Below, in pieces: positions 1 to 9,322 of a stretch of 64,000 bases of DNA; within the stretch, counting starts at the first letter, position 1; each line of letters opens with the position of its first letter. Where the stretch lies: positions 6,200,001-6,264,000 of the forward strand of contig CP119311.1 in NCBI GenBank assembly GCA_029202545.1, read 5' to 3'. A program made the position numbers and the translations under genes. Below the pieces are notes generated by a model. That model worked only from the letters and a program-made list of their open reading frames with translations. It had not been told where the DNA came from and searched no databases. This DNA comes from Candidatus Pseudobacter hemicellulosilyticus (lineage in GTDB: Bacteria > Bacteroidota > Bacteroidia > Chitinophagales > Chitinophagaceae).

Positions 1-122
1 TGATCTATATCCGCGGCTCCATCCGGGGGATGGTCAAACATTGCGCTTACCTACAGATCGCCGTTTCAGATGAATTCAAGGAAACCATGTTCAATATGTG
101 CTGGGACGCCATCAGAGATTGA
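1..122 (+). CDS. C-terminal fragment of a probable TetR-family regulator
   Basis: An open frame enters from the left edge (first full codon at 3) and stops with TGA at 120-122, giving the last 39 residues of a protein. The tail ends in SDEFKETMFNMCWDAIRD. There is no motif that proves the family. TetR/AcrR repressors very often sit directly upstream of TolC-EmrA-EmrB efflux operons in Bacteroidota, and the fragment lies in that position and orientation, so a TetR repressor of the downstream operon is the best guess. The identification rests on context only. Confidence 0.4.
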   Translation, partial: IYIRGSIRGMVKHCAYLQIAVSDEFKETMFNMCWDAIRD

Positions 123-260
123 TCTTTTGCCCGGCCACTGAATAAATATTCATTTCTACAGGCACAACACCTGATCACGAACTTGCCAGCTGCCGCCATA
201 GCGGCCCATGAAAAAGGGTTGCAGCACCCTGCCCAAGCCTGCATTAATTAATCAAGCAAT

Positions 261-1607
261 ATGCGAATAACAAAATGGATGGGCTTCCTGGCCGGAAGCC
301 TGCTGATGAGCTCCTTTGCCCTTGCCCAGGCTCAGGAAATTAGACCCCTTCAGCTGCAACAGGCCATTGAACTGAGCCTGCAGAACAGCAAACAACTACA
401 AGCCAGCAGCGCCAGAGTAGAAGCTGCCACCGCCCAGCTGCGGGAAGCGCTGGACAGTCGCCTCCCGGATCTTAAGGTCAGCGGCTCCTGGCTCTTCCTG
501 GCTCACCCGAATATTGACCTGAAAACAGGTTCCAGCGGAAGTGGCAGCGGCAGCTCAGAACCTATGCCCCAGCCATCACAGGCTATGTACGGCATGGCTA
601 CCCTGAGCCTGCCCCTCTATGCCGGCGGTAAGATCCGCTACGGTATTGAATCGGCCCGGCTGGTCCAACAGGCCACGGAAAAAGAGGCGGCGGGCGACCA
701 GGAAGCAGTTACCCTCCGTGCTATCACCGCTTTCTGTAACCTGTACAAATCCGAATCAGCCATGGGCCTGGTTCAGGAAAACCTGCGGCAGTCCCAGCAG
801 CGCGATCATGACTTTGAGAACCTGGAAAAAAATGGTCTCCTGGCCCGGAACGATCTGCTCAAAGCACAACTACAAACTGCCAATATAGAAATGGCCCTGG
901 TGAATGCAGAGAACAACCTGAAACTGGCCATGGTCAGTCTCAACCTCCTGATGGGACTGCCCGAGCAAACCCAACTGCAACCCGATACTACCGGCCTGCA
1001 TGCCATCCACTCCCTGGCCGGCATTGAAGCCTATGAGCAGGATGCTTTCAACAACCGCAAGGACCTGCAGGCGGCCGGCCTCCAGCAGAAAGCCAGCCAT
1101 GTAGCTATTAAAAGCGCCCACGCGGATTATTATCCCAGCCTCGGCCTCAGCGGCGGTTATATAGCCGTGCATGTACCGGACCTGGTAACCGCTACCAACC
1201 TGGTGAATGCCGGTGTGGGCCTTCAATATAACCTCGGCTCCCTCTGGAAAACAAAGGCTAAGATAGACGCGGCCAAAGCCAATGAAAAAGAAGTAGTGGC
1301 CCGTCGGGAAATGCTGACAGATGATGTGCGCCTGTCCATCAATAAAGCGTATCAGAATTACCTGTCGGCCCAAAAGAAAATATACGTGCAGGAAAAATCC
1401 GTGGTCAACGCCACCGAGAATTACCGCATCACCAAAAACAAACATGATAACAACCTGGTGACCACCACGGAGCTGCTGGACGCCAACGTAGCCCTGCTGG
1501 AATCCAGGATCAGCCTGGAAGAAGCGCGGGCGGATATCGTGATCGCTTATAATACCCTGCTGAAAGAAGCAGGCATACTTCAACAACAAACGGAAAAATC
1601 GAAATAG
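261..1607 (+). CDS. TolC-family outer membrane efflux channel
   Basis: The 448-residue protein begins with a cleavable signal peptide (residues 1 to about 25, ending ALAQAQ). It continues with the long alpha-helical repeats of the OEP/TolC family: two related halves rich in A, L, Q and N, each followed by a short strand segment. It should form the trimeric outer membrane exit duct of a tripartite pump. It is the first gene of an operon: two bases separate its stop from the adaptor gene at 1610, and the EmrB-type pump follows. The protein is close to normal family length. Family membership is clear; the substrate cannot be read from the sequence. Confidence 0.9.
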   Translation: MRITKWMGFLAGSLLMSSFALAQAQEIRPLQLQQAIELSLQNSKQLQASSARVEAATAQLREALDSRLPDLKVSGSWLFLAHPNIDLKTGSSGSGSGSSEPMPQPSQAMYGMATLSLPLYAGGKIRYGIESARLVQQATEKEAAGDQEAVTLRAITAFCNLYKSESAMGLVQENLRQSQQRDHDFENLEKNGLLARNDLLKAQLQTANIEMALVNAENNLKLAMVSLNLLMGLPEQTQLQPDTTGLHAIHSLAGIEAYEQDAFNNRKDLQAAGLQQKASHVAIKSAHADYYPSLGLSGGYIAVHVPDLVTATNLVNAGVGLQYNLGSLWKTKAKIDAAKANEKEVVARREMLTDDVRLSINKAYQNYLSAQKKIYVQEKSVVNATENYRITKNKHDNNLVTTTELLDANVALLESRISLEEARADIVIAYNTLLKEAGILQQQTEKSK

Positions 1608-1609
1608 TT

Positions 1610-2731
1610 ATGTCTACCGCAACTACTGAACAACAGGCGCCCGCCGCCAATAAAAAACGCAATAAGACCTTCCTCATCATCCTGGTGGTCCTGGTTGTAC
1701 TCGGCGGCTGGTATGGTATCAGCAAATACATCCACTCGCTGCACCATGAAGAGACCGACGACGCGCAGGTGGAAGCGCATATCAGTCCTGTCATACCCCG
1801 CATCTCCGGCTTTGTGGCCGATGTGCGCGTAAAGGATAATCAATATGTAAAGAAAGGCGATACCCTGCTGGTGCTGGATAACCGGGATATGGCCCTCCGG
1901 CTGGCCCAGGCTGAAGCAGCCCTGACCACCGCACAAAGCCATCTCTCTTCCGCACAGGCCAGCGCTGGCGCCGCCCATGCCAGCATCCCGCCTTCACAGG
2001 CAGGCGTTGTCACTGCTGATGCACAGATAGAAGCCGCCAAAGTGAACGTATGGCGTGCTACAGAAGACTTCAAACGCTATGAGAACCTGATCAAAGATCA
2101 CTCCATCACCCAGCAGCAGTATGAGCAGGCCCTGGCCGCCAAACAAACGGCGGAAAGACAGCTGCAGGTTACCGAGCAACAGCGTGCCCAGGTGGCCCGC
2201 CAGGTGCAGGCTGTCAACTCACAGAGTTCCGCCACCGCCGCCCAGGTACCCGTGGCCGCCGCCAGCATCAAAGAGCGGGAAGTGGAAGTAGAGAATGCAA
2301 AACTCAATTTCTCCTACACCGTGATCACTGCTGCCGCAGATGGTAAAGTGTCCAAAATAAATGTGCAGCCCGGACAGTTCGTGAATGCCGGCGCCGCCCT
2401 CTTCAGTATTGTAATGGATGAAGAGCTGTGGATAGTGGCCAATTTCAAGGAAACACAGGTGGGCAGGATCCGCGAAGGACAGAAAGTGCTTGTACAGGTG
2501 GATGCCTTCCCCGACCATGAATTTGAAGCCAGGGTAGGATCTTTCTCCCCCGCTACCGGCGCCCGTTTTGCCCTGCTGCCCCCGGATAATGCCAGTGGCA
2601 ACTTTGTGAAAGTGGTGCAGCGCCTGCCGGTGAAGATAGAATTCATCAATCCCAAGGACTCACTGATCAAACTATTGAAAGCGGGGCTTAACGTGGATGT
2701 GGACATCCACCTCGACGAACAGCTCCATTAA
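1610..2731 (+). CDS. EmrA/HlyD-type periplasmic adaptor of the efflux pump
   Basis: The 373-residue membrane fusion protein has a short basic cytoplasmic start, one membrane anchor at about residues 21-41 (the hydrophobic run LIILVVLVVLGGWYG) and then a split biotinyl-lipoyl domain. The first lipoyl half contains the EETDDAQVEAHISPVIPRIS stretch seen in EmrA proteins. A long coiled-coil hairpin at about 95-205 is rich in A, Q and E. The second lipoyl half and beta-barrel carry the GKVSKINVQPGQFV and LWIVANFKE stretches. It should link the inner membrane EmrB pump to the TolC channel. It starts two bases after the TolC gene and ends ten bases before the pump start. Confidence 0.9.
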   Translation: MSTATTEQQAPAANKKRNKTFLIILVVLVVLGGWYGISKYIHSLHHEETDDAQVEAHISPVIPRISGFVADVRVKDNQYVKKGDTLLVLDNRDMALRLAQAEAALTTAQSHLSSAQASAGAAHASIPPSQAGVVTADAQIEAAKVNVWRATEDFKRYENLIKDHSITQQQYEQALAAKQTAERQLQVTEQQRAQVARQVQAVNSQSSATAAQVPVAAASIKEREVEVENAKLNFSYTVITAAADGKVSKINVQPGQFVNAGAALFSIVMDEELWIVANFKETQVGRIREGQKVLVQVDAFPDHEFEARVGSFSPATGARFALLPPDNASGNFVKVVQRLPVKIEFINPKDSLIKLLKAGLNVDVDIHLDEQLH

Positions 2732-2741
2732 TCAGTTCAAT

Positions 2742-4322
2742 ATGAACCTACAACAAAATTCCCTGGTAGAGTACGGCGCCCGGCGGGTGATCATCACCAT
2801 TACCGCCGTGGTCTGCGCACTGCTGGAGATCATTGATACCACCATCGTCAACGTGGCGCTGAACGATATGCGCGGCAGCCTTGGCGCCACCCTCAATGAG
2901 GTGAGCTGGGTGATCACCGCCTATGCCATCGCCAACGTGATCATTGTACCCATGACCAGCTGGCTTTCCCAGCAGTTTGGCCGGACCAATTATTTTGCAG
3001 TCAGCATCGTGTTGTTCACCGTGTCTTCCTTTCTCTGCGGCAATGCCACCAGCATTAATGAGCTGATCGTTTTCCGCTTCCTGCAGGGCCTTGGCGGCGG
3101 CGCCTTACTGGTGACTTCCCAGACCATCATTACCGAGATCTTCCCCGTGGAAAAAAGACCCATGGCCCAGGCTATCTATACGCTGGGGGTCATTGTAGGC
3201 CCTACTCTGGGACCACCGCTCGGCGGCTATATCATTGAACAATGGGCCTGGCCTTATATCTTTTACATCAACATCCCTGTAGGTATCATTGCCACCCTGC
3301 TCACCCTGGCCTATGTGAAGAGCCCGAAATATGCAGAGAAAAGAAAGGCCAGCGAAGTGGACTGGCTGGGCATCGGCCTGCTGACCATGGCCGTAGGCTC
3401 CCTTCAGTATGTGCTGGAAAAAGGACAGGAAGAAGACTGGTTTAACAATAGCACTATCATTTTGCTCAGCATCCTGGCAGTACTCGGTATTTTCTTCTTC
3501 ATCTGGCGGGAACTTACCTACAAATATCCCGTGGTGGAATTGCGCGTGCTAAAGAACAGCAACCTGCGCATCGGCGTACTGCTCTCCTTTATCATGGGCT
3601 TTGGCCTGTACGGCTCTACGTTTATCATCCCGCTGTATACCCAGTCTATCCTGGGCTGGAACGCCCAGCAGGCGGGCCTGCTGCTGGTGCCCAGCAGCCT
3701 GATGGTAGCCTTCATGATGCCCGTGGTAGGACAGATGATCCAGAAAGGCGTGCCGCAGAAACACCTGATCGTGATCGGTATGGTGGTGTTCTTCCTGTAC
3801 TGCCTGGGATCCTATAAGATCATCACGCCTTCCACCAGTGGCGACAACTTCTTCTGGCCGCTGATGGTGCGCGGTCTGGGTATCGGTCTGCTGGCGGTAC
3901 CGGTGTCCACCATGGCGCTCTCCACCCTCCGGGGTGTGCAGATTGGCCAGGGGGCTGCCTTCTCGGGCATGATGCGGCAGTTGGGCGGCTCCTTTGGGAT
4001 TGCCCTCATCTCCACTTTTATCTCCCGGCAGAATATGCACCACCGGGGCGACCTGGTCACCAAGCTGGATGTCTTTGACCCCAATGTGCAGCAGCGGGTG
4101 TCCAGCCTCCAGGCCGGCATGATGGCTAAGGGCATGCCTTCCAATACTGCACTGAACAGCGCCTATAAAATGATAGACGGGTCCGTGAACCTGCAAGCCA
4201 CCATTATGTCCTATATGGATGTATTCCTCGGCGTAGGGCTGATGTTCCTGGTCTGTGTGCCGCTGGTGATCTTCTTTGTAAAACGAGCCAAAAAAGTAAG
4301 CCTGTCCGGATCCATGCATTAA
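2742..4322 (+). CDS. EmrB/QacA-type DHA2 major facilitator drug efflux pump
   Basis: The protein is about 526 residues with 14 predicted membrane helices, as expected for DHA2-family proton/drug antiporters. Family features include the helix-1 motif LEIIDTTIVNVAL with its membrane Asp, the loop-2 region WLSQQFGRTNYF and the antiporter motif C-like stretch GVIVGPTLGPPLGGYI. An upstream ATG at 2697 lies inside the adaptor gene and would add a non-homologous extension, so I place the start at 2742 (MNLQQNSLVEYG). It is the last gene of the TolC-EmrA-EmrB operon and is followed by a terminator-like hairpin. The exported compound is unknown. Confidence 0.92.
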   Translation: MNLQQNSLVEYGARRVIITITAVVCALLEIIDTTIVNVALNDMRGSLGATLNEVSWVITAYAIANVIIVPMTSWLSQQFGRTNYFAVSIVLFTVSSFLCGNATSINELIVFRFLQGLGGGALLVTSQTIITEIFPVEKRPMAQAIYTLGVIVGPTLGPPLGGYIIEQWAWPYIFYINIPVGIIATLLTLAYVKSPKYAEKRKASEVDWLGIGLLTMAVGSLQYVLEKGQEEDWFNNSTIILLSILAVLGIFFFIWRELTYKYPVVELRVLKNSNLRIGVLLSFIMGFGLYGSTFIIPLYTQSILGWNAQQAGLLLVPSSLMVAFMMPVVGQMIQKGVPQKHLIVIGMVVFFLYCLGSYKIITPSTSGDNFFWPLMVRGLGIGLLAVPVSTMALSTLRGVQIGQGAAFSGMMRQLGGSFGIALISTFISRQNMHHRGDLVTKLDVFDPNVQQRVSSLQAGMMAKGMPSNTALNSAYKMIDGSVNLQATIMSYMDVFLGVGLMFLVCVPLVIFFVKRAKKVSLSGSMH

Positions 4323-4338
4323 GCAGGCCGGACAGGCT
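4299..4338 (+). terminator. Terminator hairpin of the efflux operon
   Basis: The perfect 11-base arms AGCCTGTCCGG (4299-4309) and CCGGACAGGCT (4328-4338) span the stop codon of the pump gene. A pyrimidine-rich stretch follows (ccttattccttat). It lies between two convergent genes, so it may serve both strands. Confidence 0.6.
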
Positions 4339-4361
4339 CCTTATTCCTTATAAAACTTTCT

Positions 4362-5792
4362 TTAAAGCCCTTGCAGCAGCGAGGGCTTTTTCACGTAGGT
4401 ATGGTATACCAGCTCGCCAAACAGGGTATTGGCCCAGGCAAACCAGTGACGCGTGTATTTCTTGGGATTGTCCTTGTGGAAGGACTCGTGCATGAAGCCC
4501 GTGTCACCATGCGTGGCCACCAGGGTGGAAATGCATTTTTTGATCTCTGCATCATTCACACTGGTCAGTCCTCTCAGGATGATGCTCATGGGCCAGATCA
4601 TGTCTGCGCCAATATGCGGGCCACCGATACCTTCTGCTGCCGTTCCCTTGTAGAAGAAGGGGTTATTGGCAGACCAGACCATCTTCCTGGTATTCTGGTA
4701 AATTGGGTTGGCAGTGGAAGTGGCGTTCAGGTAAGGCATGGACAGCAGTGAGGGAACGTTGGCGTCATCCATCAGGTTGAAGCTGCCGAAACCATTCACT
4801 TCAAAAGCATATACTTTACCGTATTCAGGTGTATTGATGATGGCATATTGCTGGAGGGCTTTTTCCACTTCAGCGGCCAGGACGGTACATTCATTGGCCA
4901 GGGCGCTGTCATTATGGAGCTTGCTCACCATTTCAGCAGCCTGCCGGAGAACAGACACTGCAAAGAAATTGGAGGGCACCAGGAAGGGGAATACCGTGGC
5001 GTCATCGCTGGGACGGAACATAGAGCAGATAAGCCCTACGGGTTTACCGGGATAACCGTAACCACCCATGGGAAGACTATCAGTAGGCTGGGCAGTGACC
5101 CTTTCAAACTTATAGGGGCCCTGGTCCTTTTTGCGCTGCTGTTCCTTGAAGGTCTTTACGGTCAGTACAATGGATTCTTTCCAGGCGGCATCAAAGGGAC
5201 TGGTATCACCGCTGGTTTTCCAGTAGCCATAAGCCAGGCGGATGGGATAACAGAGGGAATCGATCTCCCATTTGCGTTCATGGATGCCGGGCTTCATTTC
5301 AGTACGGTCCGTTTTCCATTCACTTACTTTGGTATCATCTTTAAAGAAAGCGTTGGCATAGCGGTCCAGGTGGATATTTTTTACCTGGCGGTTGATCACG
5401 CCGGCGATCATTTCCTGGAGCTTTTTGTCGCCGGGCATCAGCGACAGATAAGGCCATACCTGGGCGGAGCTGTCGCGCAGCCACATGGCATCAATATCAC
5501 CGGTGATCACGTAGGTGTCAGGCTTGCCGTTCACCACGGAGAAATCAACAGTAGTGTCCAGGGTATTGGGGAAACAGTTCTCGAACAGCCAGGCCAGTTC
5601 TTTGTTGGAAACGCCGGCTTTGAGACGGGTGATGGCCTTTTCAACGGCCTCACTGGTAAAATTCCGGTCGGCCAGCGGCGGGCGTTTTGTTTCCCATTCC
5701 AGCGGGGCCTTGGCAAAGAGAGAACCAGGCTCTATCAGTAATCCGCCCCCCAGGAGGCCGGCTGCCTGTATAAAATGTCTGCGTGTACTCAT
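4362..5792 (-). CDS. GH125 family exo-alpha-1,6-mannosidase
   Basis: The 476-residue protein matches glycoside hydrolase family 125, metal-independent exo-alpha-mannosidases that trim alpha-1,6-linked mannose. Recognisable stretches are GDIDAMWLRDSSAQVWPYL near residue 100, then FKDDTKVSEWKTDRTEMKPG, and GGPHIGADMIWPMSIILRG in the C-terminal half. The N-terminus has a twin-arginine-like start (TRRHFIQAAGLLGGGLL), so it is probably exported, perhaps by Tat. It stands alone on the minus strand, convergent with the efflux operon. A GH92 alpha-mannosidase lies at the other end of the window, but the two are not adjacent. Confidence 0.9.
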   Translation of the reverse strand: MSTRRHFIQAAGLLGGGLLIEPGSLFAKAPLEWETKRPPLADRNFTSEAVEKAITRLKAGVSNKELAWLFENCFPNTLDTTVDFSVVNGKPDTYVITGDIDAMWLRDSSAQVWPYLSLMPGDKKLQEMIAGVINRQVKNIHLDRYANAFFKDDTKVSEWKTDRTEMKPGIHERKWEIDSLCYPIRLAYGYWKTSGDTSPFDAAWKESIVLTVKTFKEQQRKKDQGPYKFERVTAQPTDSLPMGGYGYPGKPVGLICSMFRPSDDATVFPFLVPSNFFAVSVLRQAAEMVSKLHNDSALANECTVLAAEVEKALQQYAIINTPEYGKVYAFEVNGFGSFNLMDDANVPSLLSMPYLNATSTANPIYQNTRKMVWSANNPFFYKGTAAEGIGGPHIGADMIWPMSIILRGLTSVNDAEIKKCISTLVATHGDTGFMHESFHKDNPKKYTRHWFAWANTLFGELVYHTYVKKPSLLQGL

Positions 5793-6519
5793 ATGACAGA
5801 TGCTTTTTTGTTAGGTGGCTGTTCGGTTTTAAAGGTCAATAGTAGGATTAAATTGGCAGATCAGCAATAATTTCCGGTATCATTTCCGGAACTGTTAAAT
5901 ATTGTGCAAAATCGGTTGAGCAATGGACTTTCAGGCAATTTTCAGCTGCGCTGAAATGGATCATTTTTGACATCAGAAAGACCTTGTTCTTCCAGGCAGT
6001 GCCTGGTATCCAACAGCCTGTTTCCGGCCGGTCCGCCCCGGATTTTTCAGGTAGCCTGCCCAAGGCTTCCCGGTTAAATGCTACCGCCGGCAGGCATTCC
6101 TTGGTTCGTCCCAAAAAAACTAACAAACCCGCCGCAGCAGAAGCGAACAAACCACAGCACAAAAGATACTTCAGCCAGCTCCTTTCAACCTGTAACCCGC
6201 ATTCGTTACTATAAGAAACCGCCTGACCACCAGCCAGCGGCCCCCTGGTTCGTCCAAAATTCTTTCCAGGGGCCAAGGGATCAACAGCCAAACCCACCAA
6301 ATCTCAACCAGTTACCTCCCACCCTGCAGCGCATGGAGGATATACCCGTTTCAGTCCAGACCAGGGCCGCCCCCGCCCCCCTGGTTCCACCCGCCCGCAT
6401 TAGAAATACATTAAAATCGATGTTGACGACGCTGAAAATAAAAAATTAGGTAAATTGGTTATGTGTTTAGGGTAAGTGAGCTGTTTAAAACCTTAACCAT
6501 TAATCTGTAACTGTGAGGC
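5793..6519. other. Gene-free 0.7-kb stretch with a dispersed repeat and a hairpin
   Basis: I find no credible coding sequence here on either strand; the short open frames have proline-rich or low-complexity translations. It holds a full copy of the 16-base dispersed repeat at 6099-6114, a shortened copy at about 6247-6255, and an inverted repeat (6239-6274) with GGCCCCCTGG and CCAGGGGCC arms. It must also contain the promoters of the mannosidase (minus) and of the histidine kinase (plus), but I saw no clear TAnnTTTG element in the last 80 bases. Confidence 0.6.
6099..6114 (+). repeat. Dispersed repeat CCTTGGTTCGTCCCAA, copy 1
   Basis: This 16-base sequence recurs exactly at 49971-49986 and, inverted, at 56203-56218. 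It contains TTGG and CCAA arms around a six-base centre, so it can form a small hairpin. Its function is unknown. Confidence 0.7.
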
Positions 6520-8529
6520 ATGGACCCCCATTCTTATGAAAATGCCGGTAAACGCTTCCGGTTCCGCCTGCAGCAAATAGCAGGCTATCAATCTACGGTT
6601 GTATTATGTATCGCCCTGCTGGTAATTGCCGGCTGGTTGTTACGTATTGCCTTTTTCAAAAGCCCGCTGGCCGGCCACGCAGCCATGAATCCCATGTCTG
6701 CCTTTACCCTGCTGGCAGCCGCTATCGCTTTTCTACTGCTACAATCCTTCACCCCCACAGAAAAGCTGCCCAACCTGATTGGAAGGACACTGGCCTTCCT
6801 GGTGATCGGCGTTGGCGCCTGTGCCATCCTGCACGACCTTGGCCTGTTACGTTGGCGGATCGACGAGCTGCTGTTCATCGCAGAAATGCGGGAACACCGC
6901 CTCGCCGGCGAGCCCACCAGCATGGCCATCAACTCAGCCATCTGTTTCGTCTTCATCGGCCTGGCCCTGCTCTTTTTCCATGATGCGCCCGGGCCGCGAC
7001 TGGCCACCGCCCAATACCTGGCCCTGCTGGTCAGCATGGTAGCTTTCTTCTCTATTATCGGTTATCTCTATAAAGTGGAAAAATTCTATGGGGTCTTTGC
7101 CTATATCCCCATGGCTTTCCACTCGGCTATCTGTTTCCTGCTGTTATCCCTGTCGCTGCTGTTCGCCACCTCCGGGGCCGGCTTTATGCAGCCCTTTACC
7201 AGTGGTTACCTCGGCAGCCAGGTATCCCGTATGCTGGTAGCCGCCGCCCTGACAGTACCGGTAGCGCTGGGCTGGCTGCGACTATTAGGCCAGTGGTATG
7301 AGCTGTTCAGCGTGGAGTTTGGCGTGGCCATCCTGGTCAGCATGATCATCCTCTTTATGCTCCTGCTGATCTGGTATACGGTCAAGCTGATCAATGAGCG
7401 CGATCAGCAAAAAACCATGGCCGCCGTAGCCCTGCAGAAAAGCGAAGAGCTTACCCGTTACAATGCCACGCTATTGCAGAATATCTCGGACGCCATCATC
7501 TCTACCGACAGCCATTTCCGGGTTGTTTCCTGGAACAGGATAGCAGAGGAAATGTACGGCTATACAAAAGAAGAGGTGATAGGCAAAACCATGGCCGAAC
7601 TGGTAAAACCTGATTACGGCAAACTGAACCGCGAGGATATAGTAGCTGCCTACCTCAAGAATGGCTTCTGGCGCGGACAGGCCATCCATCATAATAAGAA
7701 CGGCGATCCTTTTTATGTGCTCAGCTCCAGCTCCCTCATCCGTAAGGATGGCGGGAATTCCGGCACCGTGGCCGTGATCACGGATATTACAGAAAGAGTG
7801 CTGATGGAACAACGCATGCAGCAGTTCAATGAAGAGCTGGAAATACAGGTTCAGGAACGAACCCAAGAGATCGCCGACGCCAATGAGCAGCTGCGTAACC
7901 TCTCGGCCCATATCGATAACCTCACCGAGCAGGAAAGAAAAAGGATCTCCCGCGAGATCCATGATGAGTTGGGCCAGCAGCTCACCGGCCTGAAAATGGA
8001 TATCGCCTGGCTGAGCAAAAGATCGGCTGGCCAGGAAGAACCTATCAAACAAAAATTCACCGGCTTACTGGCATTAACGGATGAGATGGTCAAAACCGTC
8101 AGGCGTATCTCTACAGATCTGCGCCCTGCCGTGCTGGACGACCTGGGCCTTTTACCCGCACTGGAATGGTATAGCCATGATTTCAAAAAACGATTCGATA
8201 TTCCTGTCCATGTACAGGTTCCTGATATCACCCTGGACCTGCCCATGGAAAAAGTGACCGGCATTTTCCGGGCTTACCAGGAGTTCCTGACCAATGTGGC
8301 CAGGCATGCCAACGCCACCCAGGTAACAGCTACCGTTGAGCTGCAGCCAAATGAGCTGATCCTCAGGATGGCAGACGATGGCAAAGGATTTGACCCGGAA
8401 AAAATACGCCGCAAAAAAACACTGGGCCTGGTAGGCATGCAGGAACGTATCAGCAATCTCGGCGGCAACTGCGAGCTGGACAGCGCTCCCGGTGAAGGGA
8501 CCCGTGTAAAAATGACCGTACCTTTGTAA
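6520..8529 (+). CDS. Membrane-bound PAS sensor histidine kinase of the NarX/HisKA_3 type
   Basis: The 669-residue protein has a hydrophobic N-terminal half with about seven to eight membrane helices (residues 20-290), a PAS domain at about 305-420 (core QNISDAIISTDSHFRVVSWN), a short coiled coil, a HisKA_3 dimerisation and phosphoacceptor domain with His481 in SREIHDELGQQLTGLKMDIA, and a C-terminal HATPase with DDGKGFDPEKI. It should autophosphorylate and pass phosphate to the NarL-type regulator that starts 30 bases downstream. The signal is unknown. A GTGAGG stretch just before the ATG may act as the ribosome site. Confidence 0.92.
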   Translation: MDPHSYENAGKRFRFRLQQIAGYQSTVVLCIALLVIAGWLLRIAFFKSPLAGHAAMNPMSAFTLLAAAIAFLLLQSFTPTEKLPNLIGRTLAFLVIGVGACAILHDLGLLRWRIDELLFIAEMREHRLAGEPTSMAINSAICFVFIGLALLFFHDAPGPRLATAQYLALLVSMVAFFSIIGYLYKVEKFYGVFAYIPMAFHSAICFLLLSLSLLFATSGAGFMQPFTSGYLGSQVSRMLVAAALTVPVALGWLRLLGQWYELFSVEFGVAILVSMIILFMLLLIWYTVKLINERDQQKTMAAVALQKSEELTRYNATLLQNISDAIISTDSHFRVVSWNRIAEEMYGYTKEEVIGKTMAELVKPDYGKLNREDIVAAYLKNGFWRGQAIHHNKNGDPFYVLSSSSLIRKDGGNSGTVAVITDITERVLMEQRMQQFNEELEIQVQERTQEIADANEQLRNLSAHIDNLTEQERKRISREIHDELGQQLTGLKMDIAWLSKRSAGQEEPIKQKFTGLLALTDEMVKTVRRISTDLRPAVLDDLGLLPALEWYSHDFKKRFDIPVHVQVPDITLDLPMEKVTGIFRAYQEFLTNVARHANATQVTATVELQPNELILRMADDGKGFDPEKIRRKKTLGLVGMQERISNLGGNCELDSAPGEGTRVKMTVPL

Positions 8530-8559
8530 ACAAACACCCATTAACGCATAAAAACCACT

Positions 8560-9186
8560 ATGCACCGCATTCTTATTGCAGACGACCATGTTATTGTACG
8601 CGCAGGACTGAAACAGATCCTGGTGGAGGAATTCCCGCAGGCCCGTATAGAAGAAGTAGGAGATACAGAATCCCTGCTGGTGAAGATAGTTAAGGAAGAC
8701 TGGGACCTGGTGATCTCAGACCTTTCCATGCCCGGTAAAAGCGGCCTGGAGGCCCTGGGCCAGATCAAACAGCAAAAACCTAAACTACCCGTCCTGATCC
8801 TGAGCATCCACCCGGAAGACCAGTACGCCGTCAGGGTCCTGAAGGCCGGCGCCGCCGGTTACCTCAACAAAAGCCTGGCCGCTGAAGAACTGGTCATCGC
8901 CGTGAACAGGGTATTAATGGGTAGAAAATACATTACGGCTGCCGTGGCGGAGAAACTGGCTTCCCAGCTGGATGACGGCCCCCAAGCAGCCCACGAAAAC
9001 CTCTCCGACCGCGAGTTTGATGTCCTGAAACTGATTGCCTCCGGTAAGTCGGTCTCAGAAATTGCCGAACTGCTCTCCCTCGGTGTTACTACAGTCAGCA
9101 CCTACAGGGCCCGGGTATTGGAGAAAATGAGCATGAAAACGAATGCAGAACTGACACGCTACGCATTGGAAAACAAGCTTGTATAA
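8560..9186 (+). CDS. NarL/LuxR-type response regulator
   Basis: The 208-residue protein has a receiver domain (1-120) with the acidic pair DD at 8-9, the phospho-acceptor Asp54 in DLVISDLSMPGKSG and the conserved Lys in GYLNKSLAAEEL. It is followed by a LuxR-type helix-turn-helix at about 145-200 (LSDREFDVLKLIASGKSVSE, then TTVSTYRARVLEKM). It lies 30 bases behind the HisKA_3 kinase, the usual pairing for this class, and is followed by a strong terminator. The target genes are not visible. Confidence 0.95.
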   Translation: MHRILIADDHVIVRAGLKQILVEEFPQARIEEVGDTESLLVKIVKEDWDLVISDLSMPGKSGLEALGQIKQQKPKLPVLILSIHPEDQYAVRVLKAGAAGYLNKSLAAEELVIAVNRVLMGRKYITAAVAEKLASQLDDGPQAAHENLSDREFDVLKLIASGKSVSEIAELLSLGVTTVSTYRARVLEKMSMKTNAELTRYALENKLV

Positions 9187-9203
9187 CTAAAACAGCATCG
9201 CAT

Positions 9204-9237
9204 GGCGCCCTTGTAGTACATATTCTACAGGGGCGCC
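9204..9237 (+). terminator. Rho-independent terminator after the kinase/regulator pair
   Basis: The arms GGCGCCCTTGTAG and CTACAGGGGCGCC pair along 13 bases with one G-T wobble around an eight-base loop. TTTTTT follows directly (9239-9244). It separates the two-component pair from the receiver-only gene. Confidence 0.85.
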
Positions 9238-9322
9238 GTTTTTTACACTACCCCAGGTTCATAGAACGCTCTATTTTTTACGGGCCGCCGTGGTTGTTAC
9301 TTTGTATCATCAAACACGGCAC

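Noticed and set aside
2697..2741. Upstream start for the DHA2 pump
   Set aside because: It lies inside the adaptor gene and adds a Ser/Thr/Asn-rich stretch that does not look like the family start.
5848..6449. Short frames on both strands in the gap before the histidine kinase
   Set aside because: Translations are proline- or alanine-rich without family signals, and they run through the repeat and hairpin.
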